This document shows positions 51,833-59,259 of a DNA stretch of 64,000 bases, one piece after another. The translations under genes and the position numbers were made by a program. How positions within the stretch are numbered: position 1 is the stretch's first letter; the number at the start of each line of letters is the position of its first letter. The DNA is from Streptococcus gallolyticus (GTDB lineage Bacteria > Bacillota > Bacilli > Lactobacillales > Streptococcaceae): contig JAIMFC010000003.1 of NCBI GenBank assembly GCA_019794795.1, positions 124,001 to 188,000 of the forward strand. Reading direction: 5' to 3'. The notes under the pieces were generated by a model. It had not been told where the DNA came from. It searched no databases and worked only from the letters and a program-made list of their open reading frames with translations.

Positions 51833-51887
51833 TTGACAAAAATAGTTAATAAGTTTAAACTTAACTAGTTAAACAATAACCAGTTAA
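51833..51887 (+). promoter_or_regulatory. Promoter with two AdcR-type zinc operators
   Basis: TTGACA (51,833-51,838), TAAACT (51,856-51,861) at 17 bp. TTAACTAGTTAA (51,861-51,872) is a perfect match to the AdcR box TTAACYRGTTAA, and ATAACCAGTTAA (51,876-51,887) a one-mismatch copy. Zn-AdcR here would block transcription. Confidence 0.8.
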
Positions 51888-51901
51888 CGAAAGGAGAAGT
51901 T

Positions 51902-54451
51902 GTGAAGAAAAACAATCATATTATGTATTTGGTAGGAATTACGCTGTCTTGTCAACTTGTTTTGACGGCTTGTCATATCGAACAAAAACAAACCACTAAC
52001 CAGTCATATAAAATGGAAAAGCAGGTTTCAAAAACTGATAAGGTTTCGGAAGAAGAGCTTGTTGTCGTAACTGCCATTGAAAAGGAAGGCTATCTGCGAC
52101 TCCAAGGAGGGGATTCCTATTTTGTTCAAGGACAAGTTCCTTATAGGGCAATGTTCCTGAAAGAGACCCTCCCAGATAAGTCCTATACCTTTAAAAAAGG
52201 AGATATTCTTTATAAGGTTGAGCGAGGTTACATTATTTCTGTTAATGACCATTACCATTATTACCCGAAAGAAAAAGATGCCAATATTATCTCTCTGAAA
52301 TACGCTAAAAAATTAACAAAAAATCAAAAGAGAGTGGATACCAATGGGGTTGCAGGCATTGATTTTCCAACAGATGATGGATTCTTATTTGAAAAAGAGT
52401 CGCAAATTATCAGCAAAACGGATGACGGACTTATCATTGACCATGACGGACATTCTCACTTTATTTTCTATAAGGATTTAAAGAATAGCAAATGGGCTTA
52501 CTTAATTCCTAACCAATCTGGCAGCAGTACTAGCGACAGCACACAAAAAACTGGTGAGAAGATTTCTTCTGGTGTGACACTAGATGATGGCTATGTTTTT
52601 GACCCGAAGGATATTATTGCCGAAGATGAAAATGGCTATACAGTTCGACACGGGGATCATTTCCACTATATCTGGAAAAAAGACCTTTCAGGAATAGATC
52701 TTCCTAAGACCAGTCCAAGACCTATAGGTTATCCCAATAGTGGGGCGACAGAACAGCCTTTGGCTCCAAGTTCTAAAAAAAATCAGTCAAACGGTAGTCA
52801 GATACCATCGGTACCATCTGTTAAGAAGAGATTCCCAGGTGTCGATTATCCAACCAGTGACGGTTTTCAATTTAATGGTAGTGGCGTTCAAGGTCAGACA
52901 AGTTTAGGTCTGCTGGTAGACCATCATGGTCACACCCACCTGATTCCTTATAGTCATTTGGTGGCTAGTAAATGGGAAAGCCATATTCCTCAAGTCTACC
53001 TTGAAGTAGCTCGGAAAGAATATCAGGTCTTGGGAACTGTGACAGAGAAAGATTTACCACCTGTTAGCCCTCAAAAACCTCAAGAAGATGAAACTGCCAA
53101 GCAAATTCAGTCAAAGAAAGAATATTTGGCTCATATTTTGGGCCTTTCAGCGGACAGTATCAAAGTGGCAGACACCGAAGATGGACCAGTTTTTGTCTAC
53201 CCCCACGGTGACCATTCCCATGCGATTTTGATTGATAAGGTTGAGATTGGCAAGCCGCTTGACGATCCTCATCAAGACCCGCATGCCCATGATAAAATTG
53301 GTATGGCTACCTTAAAATCATTAGGTTTTGATGACGAAATTATCGAAGATATTCTTCATGCAACAGCAGATCAACCATTTCCTTCGACAGAAACTGACCC
53401 TGAACGGATGAAAGAATGGTTGTTGACGGTTAAATACCTCAATATTGGTCAGCGTACAGATCCTTTGAAACGCAAGAACTTGGATTTGATGCCAAATCTT
53501 GAAGTCTTGGGTATTGGTTTTACAAAGATTGATGATGTTAGACCGGTTTTGCAGTTTAAGAACTTGAAACAGATCTGGATGACGCAGACAGGTATTAAGG
53601 ACTTTACCTTCCTAAAAGAGTTGCCGCAGTTGGAAGGCATTGATATTTCTCAAAATGAGATTACAGACCTGTCCTTCTTGAAAGACTTTACCCATTTGAA
53701 AGTTGTTGCAGCGGCTGGGAATAATTTGACAGACCTCAGCCCTCTAAGTCAGTTAAGCAAGCTAGAATCCTTGAATTTGGACTATAACCGCATTTCTGAC
53801 TTGACACCGATTTCCCATCTGACCAATTTGACAGCTGTAAGTTTGGAACACAACAACCTTTCAGATATTTCTGCGCTTTCTAACAAAGACAAACTTAATC
53901 GTTTGTTCCTGTCCTACAATGAAAAACTTGACTTGTCAACCTTGAAGGCAGAGAAATTGGAAGAACTGACAGTAACCAATAGTAAGGTTTCTAATCTTGA
54001 ATTCTTAAAAAACAATCCAAGCCTGCGTGAATTGAATTTGACTGAGAACCAGTTGACCAATCTTAAGGGAGTGGAAGAAGCAGAGAAGCTGAAGACTCTC
54101 TCTGTGGAAAGAAATCATATTGAAACTTTAGAAATTGACGGTGAGCAGACTTCTGTTGAAACTCTAAATGTTTCTGGCAATCAACTGACAAACTTGGAAG
54201 GAATCAATCATTATAAGGCTCTTGAAAACCTGAATGCTTCAAACAATACGATTGAAACTTTGAAATTGTCAGAGACTAACCAAAGCCTCCAAACGATTGA
54301 TGTCAGCAAAAATCATATTCCACAAGAAGAGCTTGTTCCTAATAGCGAAGGTATTCCACAAGCTATTGCCCAAAACTTCCCAGAAGTTAAGGGAGGAGAC
54401 ATTTCGGAAAATGCTCCAAAGGAGGAAGTTACTTCAACCGATAAAAAATAG
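51902..54451 (+). CDS. Histidine-triad lipoprotein with leucine-rich repeats (Slr-like)
   Basis: 849 residues, GTG 51,902 behind AAAGGAGAAG. Signal peptide with lipobox LTAC (Cys 24). Four HxxHxH triads at about 181-186, 250-255, 341-346 and 435-440, and a related DHYHYY near 115, as in pneumococcal histidine-triad proteins, which bind zinc. Residues about 505-810 are leucine-rich repeats of about 22 residues (LTDLSPLSQLSKLESLNLDYNRIS), as in internalin-like Slr of S. pyogenes. It probably recruits zinc to the surface and binds host proteins; the AdcR boxes show induction under zinc shortage. Confidence 0.88.
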   Translation: MKKNNHIMYLVGITLSCQLVLTACHIEQKQTTNQSYKMEKQVSKTDKVSEEELVVVTAIEKEGYLRLQGGDSYFVQGQVPYRAMFLKETLPDKSYTFKKGDILYKVERGYIISVNDHYHYYPKEKDANIISLKYAKKLTKNQKRVDTNGVAGIDFPTDDGFLFEKESQIISKTDDGLIIDHDGHSHFIFYKDLKNSKWAYLIPNQSGSSTSDSTQKTGEKISSGVTLDDGYVFDPKDIIAEDENGYTVRHGDHFHYIWKKDLSGIDLPKTSPRPIGYPNSGATEQPLAPSSKKNQSNGSQIPSVPSVKKRFPGVDYPTSDGFQFNGSGVQGQTSLGLLVDHHGHTHLIPYSHLVASKWESHIPQVYLEVARKEYQVLGTVTEKDLPPVSPQKPQEDETAKQIQSKKEYLAHILGLSADSIKVADTEDGPVFVYPHGDHSHAILIDKVEIGKPLDDPHQDPHAHDKIGMATLKSLGFDDEIIEDILHATADQPFPSTETDPERMKEWLLTVKYLNIGQRTDPLKRKNLDLMPNLEVLGIGFTKIDDVRPVLQFKNLKQIWMTQTGIKDFTFLKELPQLEGIDISQNEITDLSFLKDFTHLKVVAAAGNNLTDLSPLSQLSKLESLNLDYNRISDLTPISHLTNLTAVSLEHNNLSDISALSNKDKLNRLFLSYNEKLDLSTLKAEKLEELTVTNSKVSNLEFLKNNPSLRELNLTENQLTNLKGVEEAEKLKTLSVERNHIETLEIDGEQTSVETLNVSGNQLTNLEGINHYKALENLNASNNTIETLKLSETNQSLQTIDVSKNHIPQEELVPNSEGIPQAIAQNFPEVKGGDISENAPKEEVTSTDKK

Positions 54452-54477
54452 TTTTTAAAGAATATTAAGTTAAACTT

Positions 54478-55100
54478 TACCCAATGTGCAACTGGAGACG
54501 CTCCATGAAATACGCTTACCAAACTTCAAGAATTGTCGATGAAGCAATTAGAAAAGAACCAAAAGGACGATTTTTAACATTAACGTCCTTGACAAAATCC
54601 TTTGATAGACTTTTGAAGCGAGCTAAGGTGCATTGGGTATCTTTGTTCTGTTGAGGTAAAGCATAACGAAAAGGAGAATACTTATCTTCCTCATATCCAT
54701 GTTTTGCTAATGGTTAAATCTAGTTACTTTAATTCAAAAAAAACTATATTTCACAAGAAGAGTGGGGGATATGTGGTCTCAATCGCTTAAAGTGGATTAT
54801 ATCCCGCCGGTTGATATTCGTTAAGTGAAAGAAAAAGGCAAAGGCTTAAAAGGAGCTATTCTTGAAACAGCGAAATATCCAACGAAACCTATCAAATCAG
54901 ATATCGAAAAGAAACAAGTGGTTGATGTTTTATATAACGGTTTGTATCGTAAAAGACAATTTGGTTATGGTGGTATATTTAAAATTATCAAAAAGCAATT
55001 AGCTTCTGATGATGCTGAAAATGGAGATTTAATTCACACTTCTGATGACAACAATAACTTGTCGGAGGGTACGAAAATAGTTGTCATTTGGAATGCTTAA
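54478..55100 (+). pseudogene. Decayed rolling-circle plasmid Rep gene (Rep_1 family)
   Basis: Starts mid-gene with PMCNWRRSMKYAYQTSRIVDEAIRKEPKGRFL, passes stops and frameshifts at about 54,650-54,830 (with the HIHV-type motif visible as LPHIHVLLMV), and ends with the intact C-terminal block KPIKSDIEKKQVVDVLYNGLYRKRQFGYGGIFK...GTKIVVIWN. This is the order of pC194/pUB110-type Rep proteins. The N-terminal part is lost. It is evidence that a small rolling-circle plasmid recombined here; the adjacent bacteriocin gene probably came with it. Confidence 0.8.
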
Positions 55101-55132
55101 AAGCAAAATTATTACTTGAAGTAGTGAAGAGT

Positions 55133-55170
55133 AAAAATAGCTGAGTTAGTAATTCAACTCAGCTATTTTT
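55133..55170. terminator. Perfect 15-bp bidirectional terminator
   Basis: AAAAATAGCTGAGTT (55,133-55,147) and AACTCAGCTATTTTT (55,156-55,170), ending both the rep remnant and the bacteriocin transcript. Confidence 0.9.
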
Positions 55171-55226
55171 GTTAATTCTTTTAAGATGATTGTGGGAAAT
55201 GTTTGAACTAAAATTTTCGCTTTTGT

Positions 55227-55406
55227 CTATTTTTTATTTTTTGATTCTAAATATTTAGAAATCATAAAAACAACTAACCAGATTAAAGCAACTGGAAGAG
55301 AGAAAAAATTTTTAGTTTGACTGAAGTATATAAGTTGAAAAATGCAGAAAAGAAAGCTCCAAAATATTATTTCTTTTAGAAGTTGATTCCGCCTTGTAAC
55401 CCCCAA
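55227..55406 (-). CDS. Small two-helix membrane protein, candidate bacteriocin immunity
   Basis: 59 codons from a TTG at 55,406-55,404 to a TAG at 55,229-55,227, overlapping the last 31 bp of the bacteriocin gene in another frame. The product begins with basic residues (GVTRRNQLLK), has two hydrophobic helices (about 13-28 and 36-50) separated by SQTKNF, and a Lys-rich tail (KYLESKNKK), the usual shape of small bacteriocin immunity proteins. No Shine-Dalgarno is visible, so translation would be coupled to the bacteriocin. The frame might begin at a later codon. Assignment by position and topology only. Confidence 0.5.
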   Translation of the reverse strand: MGVTRRNQLLKEIIFWSFLFCIFQLIYFSQTKNFFSLPVALIWLVVFMISKYLESKNKK

Positions 55407-55915
55407 ATGGCTAATTGACCGGCAATTAATGCAGCGTTTGTTTTCACTCCTGCTTTAGCAACATATTTAATTACTATTTTGGCTAGTTCTTTCCATGCTT
55501 TCTTTTGAGCATACTTAATTATAGTTCCAACACTTATCATTGCTAATAATTCATCTTTGATTTTATTTGCCATACAGTTTCCTAATGCACCCCAATCAAT
55601 TTTATATATGATTGCATTTTCATCTGGGATTTGAGATAAATTTGTGTTTAGTTCATTGTCAGCAATTATTAATTCTTCTTCACTGTAATTTGCTTGAGCA
55701 TACTGTTTTAAATTTTCTTCTGTTACTCCATCGGCAAACATTTTTTCTAAAACAGCAGCAACTTCATCTATCTGTCTTTGTTCTTCGATAGTATATTCTG
55801 AAGTGATCGAAGTTTTTTCGTCAGCTACTACTTTGGCTGTAATAAAAGATGGGACTGTTGTAGAGATTACTAAAAGACTTGCTAGTAATAACGCTAAGTA
55901 TTTTTTAGTTTTCAT
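55376..55915 (-). CDS. Streptococcin A-M57-like secreted bacteriocin
   Basis: 179 residues, ATG 55,915 behind AAAGGG. A signal peptide ends near residue 31 (AKVVADEK), so export is by Sec. The acidic middle (about 32-95) is followed by a basic, hydrophobic helical C-terminus (about 108-179: KIDWGALGNCMANKIKDELL...AGQLAIWGLQGGINF). Length, signal and tail match my memory of streptococcin A-M57, a 179-residue non-lantibiotic plasmid-coded bacteriocin. Location next to a rolling-circle Rep remnant supports that origin. A small membrane ORF overlaps its end. It could be another Sec-exported pore former of the same type. Confidence 0.7.
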   Translation of the reverse strand: MKTKKYLALLLASLLVISTTVPSFITAKVVADEKTSITSEYTIEEQRQIDEVAAVLEKMFADGVTEENLKQYAQANYSEEELIIADNELNTNLSQIPDENAIIYKIDWGALGNCMANKIKDELLAMISVGTIIKYAQKKAWKELAKIVIKYVAKAGVKTNAALIAGQLAIWGLQGGINF

Positions 55916-56107
55916 TTTTATACCCTTTCTGAATATTGACGACTATGATATATTAGTGGCTTTTAATTTGTTTGATAACTGCGATTTCCTATTTTAACTC
56001 CTTTCTATGTCAAATGAATTGTTTCCGCTTTCATGTTATTGTATTTTATTTAGAAAGTCAATGGTATTATAGGTTTTGAATTAAAAAACAACAGATTATT
56101 TTAACGG

Positions 56108-56182
56108 TCATTGGATATCGTTAAGTTCACTCAAAGATGCAAACTTCGAGCTGTTATCAACGGCAATGTTTTTGATTAGTTA
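56108..56182 (-). pseudogene. IS30-family transposase fragment
   Basis: About 25 codons (LIKNIAVDNSSKFASLSELNDI, then stop) match the DDE-domain DNGSEFxxLSELE segment of IS30 transposases. The remainder of 55,916-56,302 shows no other recognisable gene. A scrap at the junction between the plasmid remnant and the second element. Confidence 0.45.
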
Positions 56183-56302
56183 TTTCTGGATTGGTATATG
56201 TTGTCTTCTTACTTGCTAAATAAAGTTGTATATTATTAATACGGAGTAAGTGTAAGTGTCTAGAGTTTTGGGAAACGTAAAATTGAATACCTTATAGCTT
56301 AA

Positions 56303-56329
56303 GAGAACGAGAAATTCGTTCTCTTTTTT
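56303..56329 (+). terminator. Terminator at the left edge of the second element
   Basis: GAGAACGA (56,303-56,310), GAAAT, TCGTTCTC (56,316-56,323), then TTTTTT. Confidence 0.8.
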
Positions 56330-56363
56330 CGATGCCTAAAACTGCTGAAAGGACACAAAACAT

Positions 56364-56771
56364 ATGTCAAATAACATTGAAATCATCATGGATATTGAGA
56401 CTTTAGAAGTCTTTGAAGTGATTGATTTGGATGAAACAATTGAGGCAACTAATGAAGTTGTTTCTGAAGCGATGGAAACAAGTCCGTATGATGATTTAGA
56501 CGAAGTTTTTACTACTGAAGAAAATAAGGAATATTCAAAGTTGTCTAATCAACCTTTCTCTGACAAACCAGATTATCATAGTCCATCTTGTATCTTATGG
56601 GAAGTCAAAGAGGGGAAAGTTATCCATACATTGAGTTATAGGAATAAACATGGTTCTTACCCGTATCACAGTCGTGAACCTGGTCACTGGGGACATGTCA
56701 GTCAACTAACTTATGAAGAAGTCTTGTGGCTAACCTTGGAGTTTTATCCGGAGTTGATGAATTACATATAA
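56364..56771 (+). CDS. Hypothetical ICE-associated protein (135 aa)
   Basis: ATG 56,364 after GAAAGGACACAAAAC. The N-terminal third is very acidic and low-complexity (IETLEVFEVIDLDETIEATNEVVSEAMETSPYDDLDEV), the rest globular with conserved-looking HSPSCILWEVKEGKV and YPYHSREPGHWGHVSQLTYEEVLWLTLEFYP. Not recognised; it begins a run of small genes leading to repA. The acidic part could be DNA-mimic-like but there is no support for this. Confidence 0.6.
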   Translation: MSNNIEIIMDIETLEVFEVIDLDETIEATNEVVSEAMETSPYDDLDEVFTTEENKEYSKLSNQPFSDKPDYHSPSCILWEVKEGKVIHTLSYRNKHGSYPYHSREPGHWGHVSQLTYEEVLWLTLEFYPELMNYI

Positions 56772-56795
56772 AGAAGGTCACAATAAGGAGATGCT

Positions 56796-56894
56796 ATGAC
56801 TCAAGAAGAAATAGATAAGATGATTGAAGAATGGGTAGAAAATGGTTTCCCGAGTGAATTGAAACGATTGATACCTGATGAGGAGACAGATTGA
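56796..56894 (+). CDS. Very small ORF (32 aa) in the repA leader
   Basis: ATG 56,796 behind AAGGAGATGCT; MTQEEIDKMIEEWVENGFPSELKRLIPDEETD. Soluble amphipathic helix. Good ribosome site and tight packing with the next gene (1 bp) support translation. Function unknown. Confidence 0.5.
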   Translation: MTQEEIDKMIEEWVENGFPSELKRLIPDEETD

Positions 56895-56895
56895 C

Positions 56896-56997
56896 ATGGC
56901 AATTACGGAAAGAATCCTGTTTTTACAGACTTTAAAAGATGCTAGAAGCAGAGTTAGTTTTGAAATACTAAGAGTGATTAAGAGGAAGAAGACATGA
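56896..56997 (+). CDS. Very small basic ORF (33 aa)
   Basis: ATG 56,896 directly after the previous stop, ending in TGA that overlaps the next ATG (ATGA). MAITERILFLQTLKDARSRVSFEILRVIKRKKT, a basic amphipathic peptide. Ribosome site GAGGAGACAG. Part of a coupled series; function unknown. Confidence 0.5.
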   Translation: MAITERILFLQTLKDARSRVSFEILRVIKRKKT

Positions 56998-57173
56998 AAT
57001 CAAAACAAGTAACAATAGCCCAACTAACAAGGAATATGATGGTCGTCGATCTCATGAAACAAACAGGATGGTCACGTGAGCGTATTGTCGATACATTGTC
57101 GTTCATGGAAAAAAACAAGGAAGTCATGTTTACAACAGATGGTAATTTTAGACAACTAAAGGAGATTGGATAA
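56994..57173 (+). CDS. Small HTH-like protein (59 aa) upstream of repA
   Basis: ATG 56,994 overlaps the previous stop; the TAA directly abuts the repA ATG. The sequence (VTIAQLTRNMMVVDLMKQTGWSRERIVDTLSFMEKNKEV) is compatible with a small helix-turn-helix. Likely a copy-number or transcription regulator of repA by position; no family recognised. Confidence 0.55.
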   Translation: MKSKQVTIAQLTRNMMVVDLMKQTGWSRERIVDTLSFMEKNKEVMFTTDGNFRQLKEIG

Positions 57174-58253
57174 ATGAGTCACTTAAGCCAATTCAATGCC
57201 ATCACGATTGAACAGATGGAGACCTCTGAAATTGATGTAAGAATCCCAAAAGTCTTATTTGAAGACAATCGCTATGCGGAATTGCGAATGGATGCCAAAG
57301 TTCTATATGGTTTGTTGAAGGATCGTCTTCGCTTATCTGCTAAGAATAACTGGATTGATGAAGAAGGACGGGTCTACTTAGAATATTCAAATGGTGAGTT
57401 GCAACGTATTCTTCGTTGCTCTAAGCCAACTGTTATTAAAGCCAAACAAGCATTAGTAGAATATGGGTTGATTTTTGAACAAAGTCAATACACAAATGCG
57501 GATGGACAGGTTGCTAATAGAATTTATCTTGGGAATGTCATTTCTTACAATTCTGAAAAATATAAGGAGGAACGTCGTAAACGTCAAGAAGAGGCTTTCC
57601 TTAAACGACAAAATAAGGCTAGCCACCCCCGTAAAAATTCTTTACGGGGGGAGGAAAAATATTTAACGGGGCTAGTAAACGGATTTGACACGAATAAGAA
57701 TGATTCTAGAAAGCTTGATTCTAGTCATAACGATACTAATCGATACCAGGACGAAATCCCATTATCCACTCTTTCGGATTCTGATGCTTTTCAAATGGGC
57801 CAACATGGTTTTCTCTCCACCCAAACCATTCAGCGACTCAGTTTGTTTGGCAAAGAAGCTAAACTCCTTGAAAACAAAATCTACCAAGCCAAGCGTCAGG
57901 TTGAAAAAGACTATAGTCACCTCTTACAGAATCAGGAAATAATTTACGGGGAGGTCTGGTCGCAGGAACTGGAACGTGAGGTGGACAAGCTCATCTTCAA
58001 AATCAAAACAGGTGAGAATGAAGGCAAGCCAATCAAAAATATCCCAGGCTATTTCTACAAGATGATGGTGCACTTTTGGAAGATGGCTTTGTTAATTGAG
58101 AAGGAACAAGGATTCGTGTCACTTGCTAACCAGAGTGAATATACCAAGCAATATTCTGAAGAATGTCCAAGTCTAATCGCCTATTATTATCCAGATAAAC
58201 TATCAGAAAGCAAACTAAATCAGTATTTAACCGCACTACAAATGGAGGTATGA
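57174..58253 (+). CDS. repA: Replication initiator protein A (RepA_N family)
   Basis: 359 residues, ATG 57,174 behind AAAGGAGATTGG. Residues about 15-125 are the RepA_N domain (IDVRIPKVLFEDNRYAELRMDAKVLYGLLKDRL, a winged-helix region ILRCSKPTVIKAKQALVEYGL). A low-complexity linker coded over the iteron region (57,620-57,760) and a helical C-terminal domain follow. RepA_N proteins start theta replication of plasmids and maintain several ICEs; the origin usually lies within the gene. Length is close to the norm. Confidence 0.88.
   Translation: MSHLSQFNAITIEQMETSEIDVRIPKVLFEDNRYAELRMDAKVLYGLLKDRLRLSAKNNWIDEEGRVYLEYSNGELQRILRCSKPTVIKAKQALVEYGLIFEQSQYTNADGQVANRIYLGNVISYNSEKYKEERRKRQEEAFLKRQNKASHPRKNSLRGEEKYLTGLVNGFDTNKNDSRKLDSSHNDTNRYQDEIPLSTLSDSDAFQMGQHGFLSTQTIQRLSLFGKEAKLLENKIYQAKRQVEKDYSHLLQNQEIIYGEVWSQELEREVDKLIFKIKTGENEGKPIKNIPGYFYKMMVHFWKMALLIEKEQGFVSLANQSEYTKQYSEECPSLIAYYYPDKLSESKLNQYLTALQMEV
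57626..57750 (+). other. Putative origin (oriV) inside repA
   Basis: CCCCCGTAAA (57,626-57,635), AATTC, TTTACGGGGG (57,641-57,650) is a perfect 10-bp dyad. Three 15-bp iteron-like units start at 57,702 (GATTCTAGAAAGCTT), 57,717 (GATTCTAGTCATAAC) and 57,732 (GATACTAATCGATAC). RepA_N origins lie within the rep gene between its conserved domains, exactly here. Confidence 0.6.
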
Positions 58254-58254
58254 C

Positions 58255-58437
58255 ATGTTACAAGACGAATTTAAACAGTTTCCAAGTGGACTGCTAAAGT
58301 TTGGTAGAAGTCCAGAAGAAAAAGTGATTGCTATTCCAAAATCCATCTTTGAGCTGCCACCTGAGGAAAAAGCTCAAGCTCTTAAGGGACTTGAAGAAGA
58401 GGTGGAACAATACAGACGGAAGGGGGGCTCCATGTGA
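58255..58437 (+). CDS. Small hypothetical protein (60 aa)
   Basis: ATG 58,255 after GGAGGTATGAC, one base after the repA stop. MLQDEFKQFPSGLLKFGRSPEEKVIAIPKSIFELPPEEKAQ..., charged helical, ending RRKGGSM. The last codons overlap the next gene's GTG. Found, by position, with RepA_N operons of ICEs. Function unknown. Confidence 0.65.
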   Translation: MLQDEFKQFPSGLLKFGRSPEEKVIAIPKSIFELPPEEKAQALKGLEEEVEQYRRKGGSM

Positions 58438-58640
58438 CGAAAGAAACTCAAAATCGCATAAAGGAGCTTCGGAAAAAATCAAGCTTAACTCAAGAACAAT
58501 TGGCTGAACAGCTAGGTGTTTATCGTAATACCATTTCTAACTGGGAAAGAGGATACAGTCATATTAACCTGGCCAATGCGGAAAAATTAGCACAATTTTT
58601 CCAGGTATCAATTGACTATATTCTTGGAAGAAGTGGATAA
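58434..58640 (+). CDS. XRE-family regulator (68 aa)
   Basis: GTG 58,434 overlapping the previous stop, with AGGGGGG upstream. A complete HTH_3 (LTQEQLAEQLGVYRNTISNWERGYSHINLANAEKLAQFFQVSIDYILG). Probably autoregulates the repA operon or the element's lifestyle. Followed directly by the structured non-coding interval. Confidence 0.85.
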   Translation: MTKETQNRIKELRKKSSLTQEQLAEQLGVYRNTISNWERGYSHINLANAEKLAQFFQVSIDYILGRSG

Positions 58641-58644
58641 GCAA

Positions 58645-58935
58645 AAGACAGAGATCGGCTGACCGAAAAGTCATTAAACTAACGAGACCATTGACAATCG
58701 AATACAAGGCTTGCCCTGATACAGCGTGGCTATGGATAAAAGAGAAATGGGGGCGAGTAGCGAGCTAGAAAAGGATATCTAGTCCAGCCACCATAACGAA
58801 AAAGCATGATTTGATGACAAATCATAAGCTGAAGGAGTAGGGGTTCCTAGACTATAAACCCAGCATATGAAACACCGAGAGTGATTTACGAACCACTCCA
58901 GCACGGCGTCAATTCGCCTTTCAACTTCAAGGAGA
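58645..58935 (+). ncRNA. Structured intergenic RNA candidate (about 290 nt)
   Basis: No ORF of note. Helices: GAC...GTC 58,661-58,672; GTGGCT 58,726-58,731 with AGCCAC 58,786-58,791, enclosing CTAGA 58,765-58,769 with TCTAG 58,778-58,782; ATGATTTG 58,806-58,813 with CAAATCAT 58,818-58,825 around ATGA; GGGTT 58,841-58,845 with AACCC 58,857-58,861; GAGTG 58,879-58,883 with CACTC 58,894-58,898. The composition is more GC-rich than the flanks. It could be a small regulatory RNA, a leader for the 102-residue gene, or an oriT/single-strand origin of the element. Confidence 0.45.
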
Positions 58936-58940
58936 AATCT

Positions 58941-59249
58941 ATGACAGATGAAAAACAAACAGTCCGCCTAAGAGACTTAAGAAACTTAGGGAAACAAGGT
59001 GGTGCAACGGCCCGCTTGGATGATGGAACAGAACTTTCCCTGAAGCCAGACTATGCCATTAAACAAGCAAAAGGCTATGTGGATGGTGTGGCAAGAGACG
59101 TGGAATTCCACTTGTCCTATCCAAGCATCTATGACCAAATTCGCACCATTAAGAAAGATGGTCACCTCGTGGCCAGAAAGCTAAGAAGCCCTTCAGGCTT
59201 TACCCTTCGCCTAACAGGAAAAGGCTATCAGCCTAGTACACGAAAATAA
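58941..59249 (+). CDS. Conserved ICE protein of unknown function (102 aa)
   Basis: ATG 58,941 with AAGGAG; the frame upstream to 58,881 crosses the structured interval. MTDEKQTVRLRDLRNLGKQGGATARLDDGTELSLKPDYAIKQAK... with a basic C-terminus (RKLRSPSGFTLRLTGKGYQPSTRK). Soluble, beta-rich look. Similar short proteins occur beside surface genes in streptococcal ICEs. Family name not known to me. Confidence 0.65.
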   Translation: MTDEKQTVRLRDLRNLGKQGGATARLDDGTELSLKPDYAIKQAKGYVDGVARDVEFHLSYPSIYDQIRTIKKDGHLVARKLRSPSGFTLRLTGKGYQPSTRK

Positions 59250-59259
59250 AAAAGGAAAC

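Noticed and set aside
54452..56363. Precise left end of the second element
   Set aside because: Only plasmid and IS debris is seen between the LRR gene and the first element-like gene; no direct repeat could be fixed without the other end.
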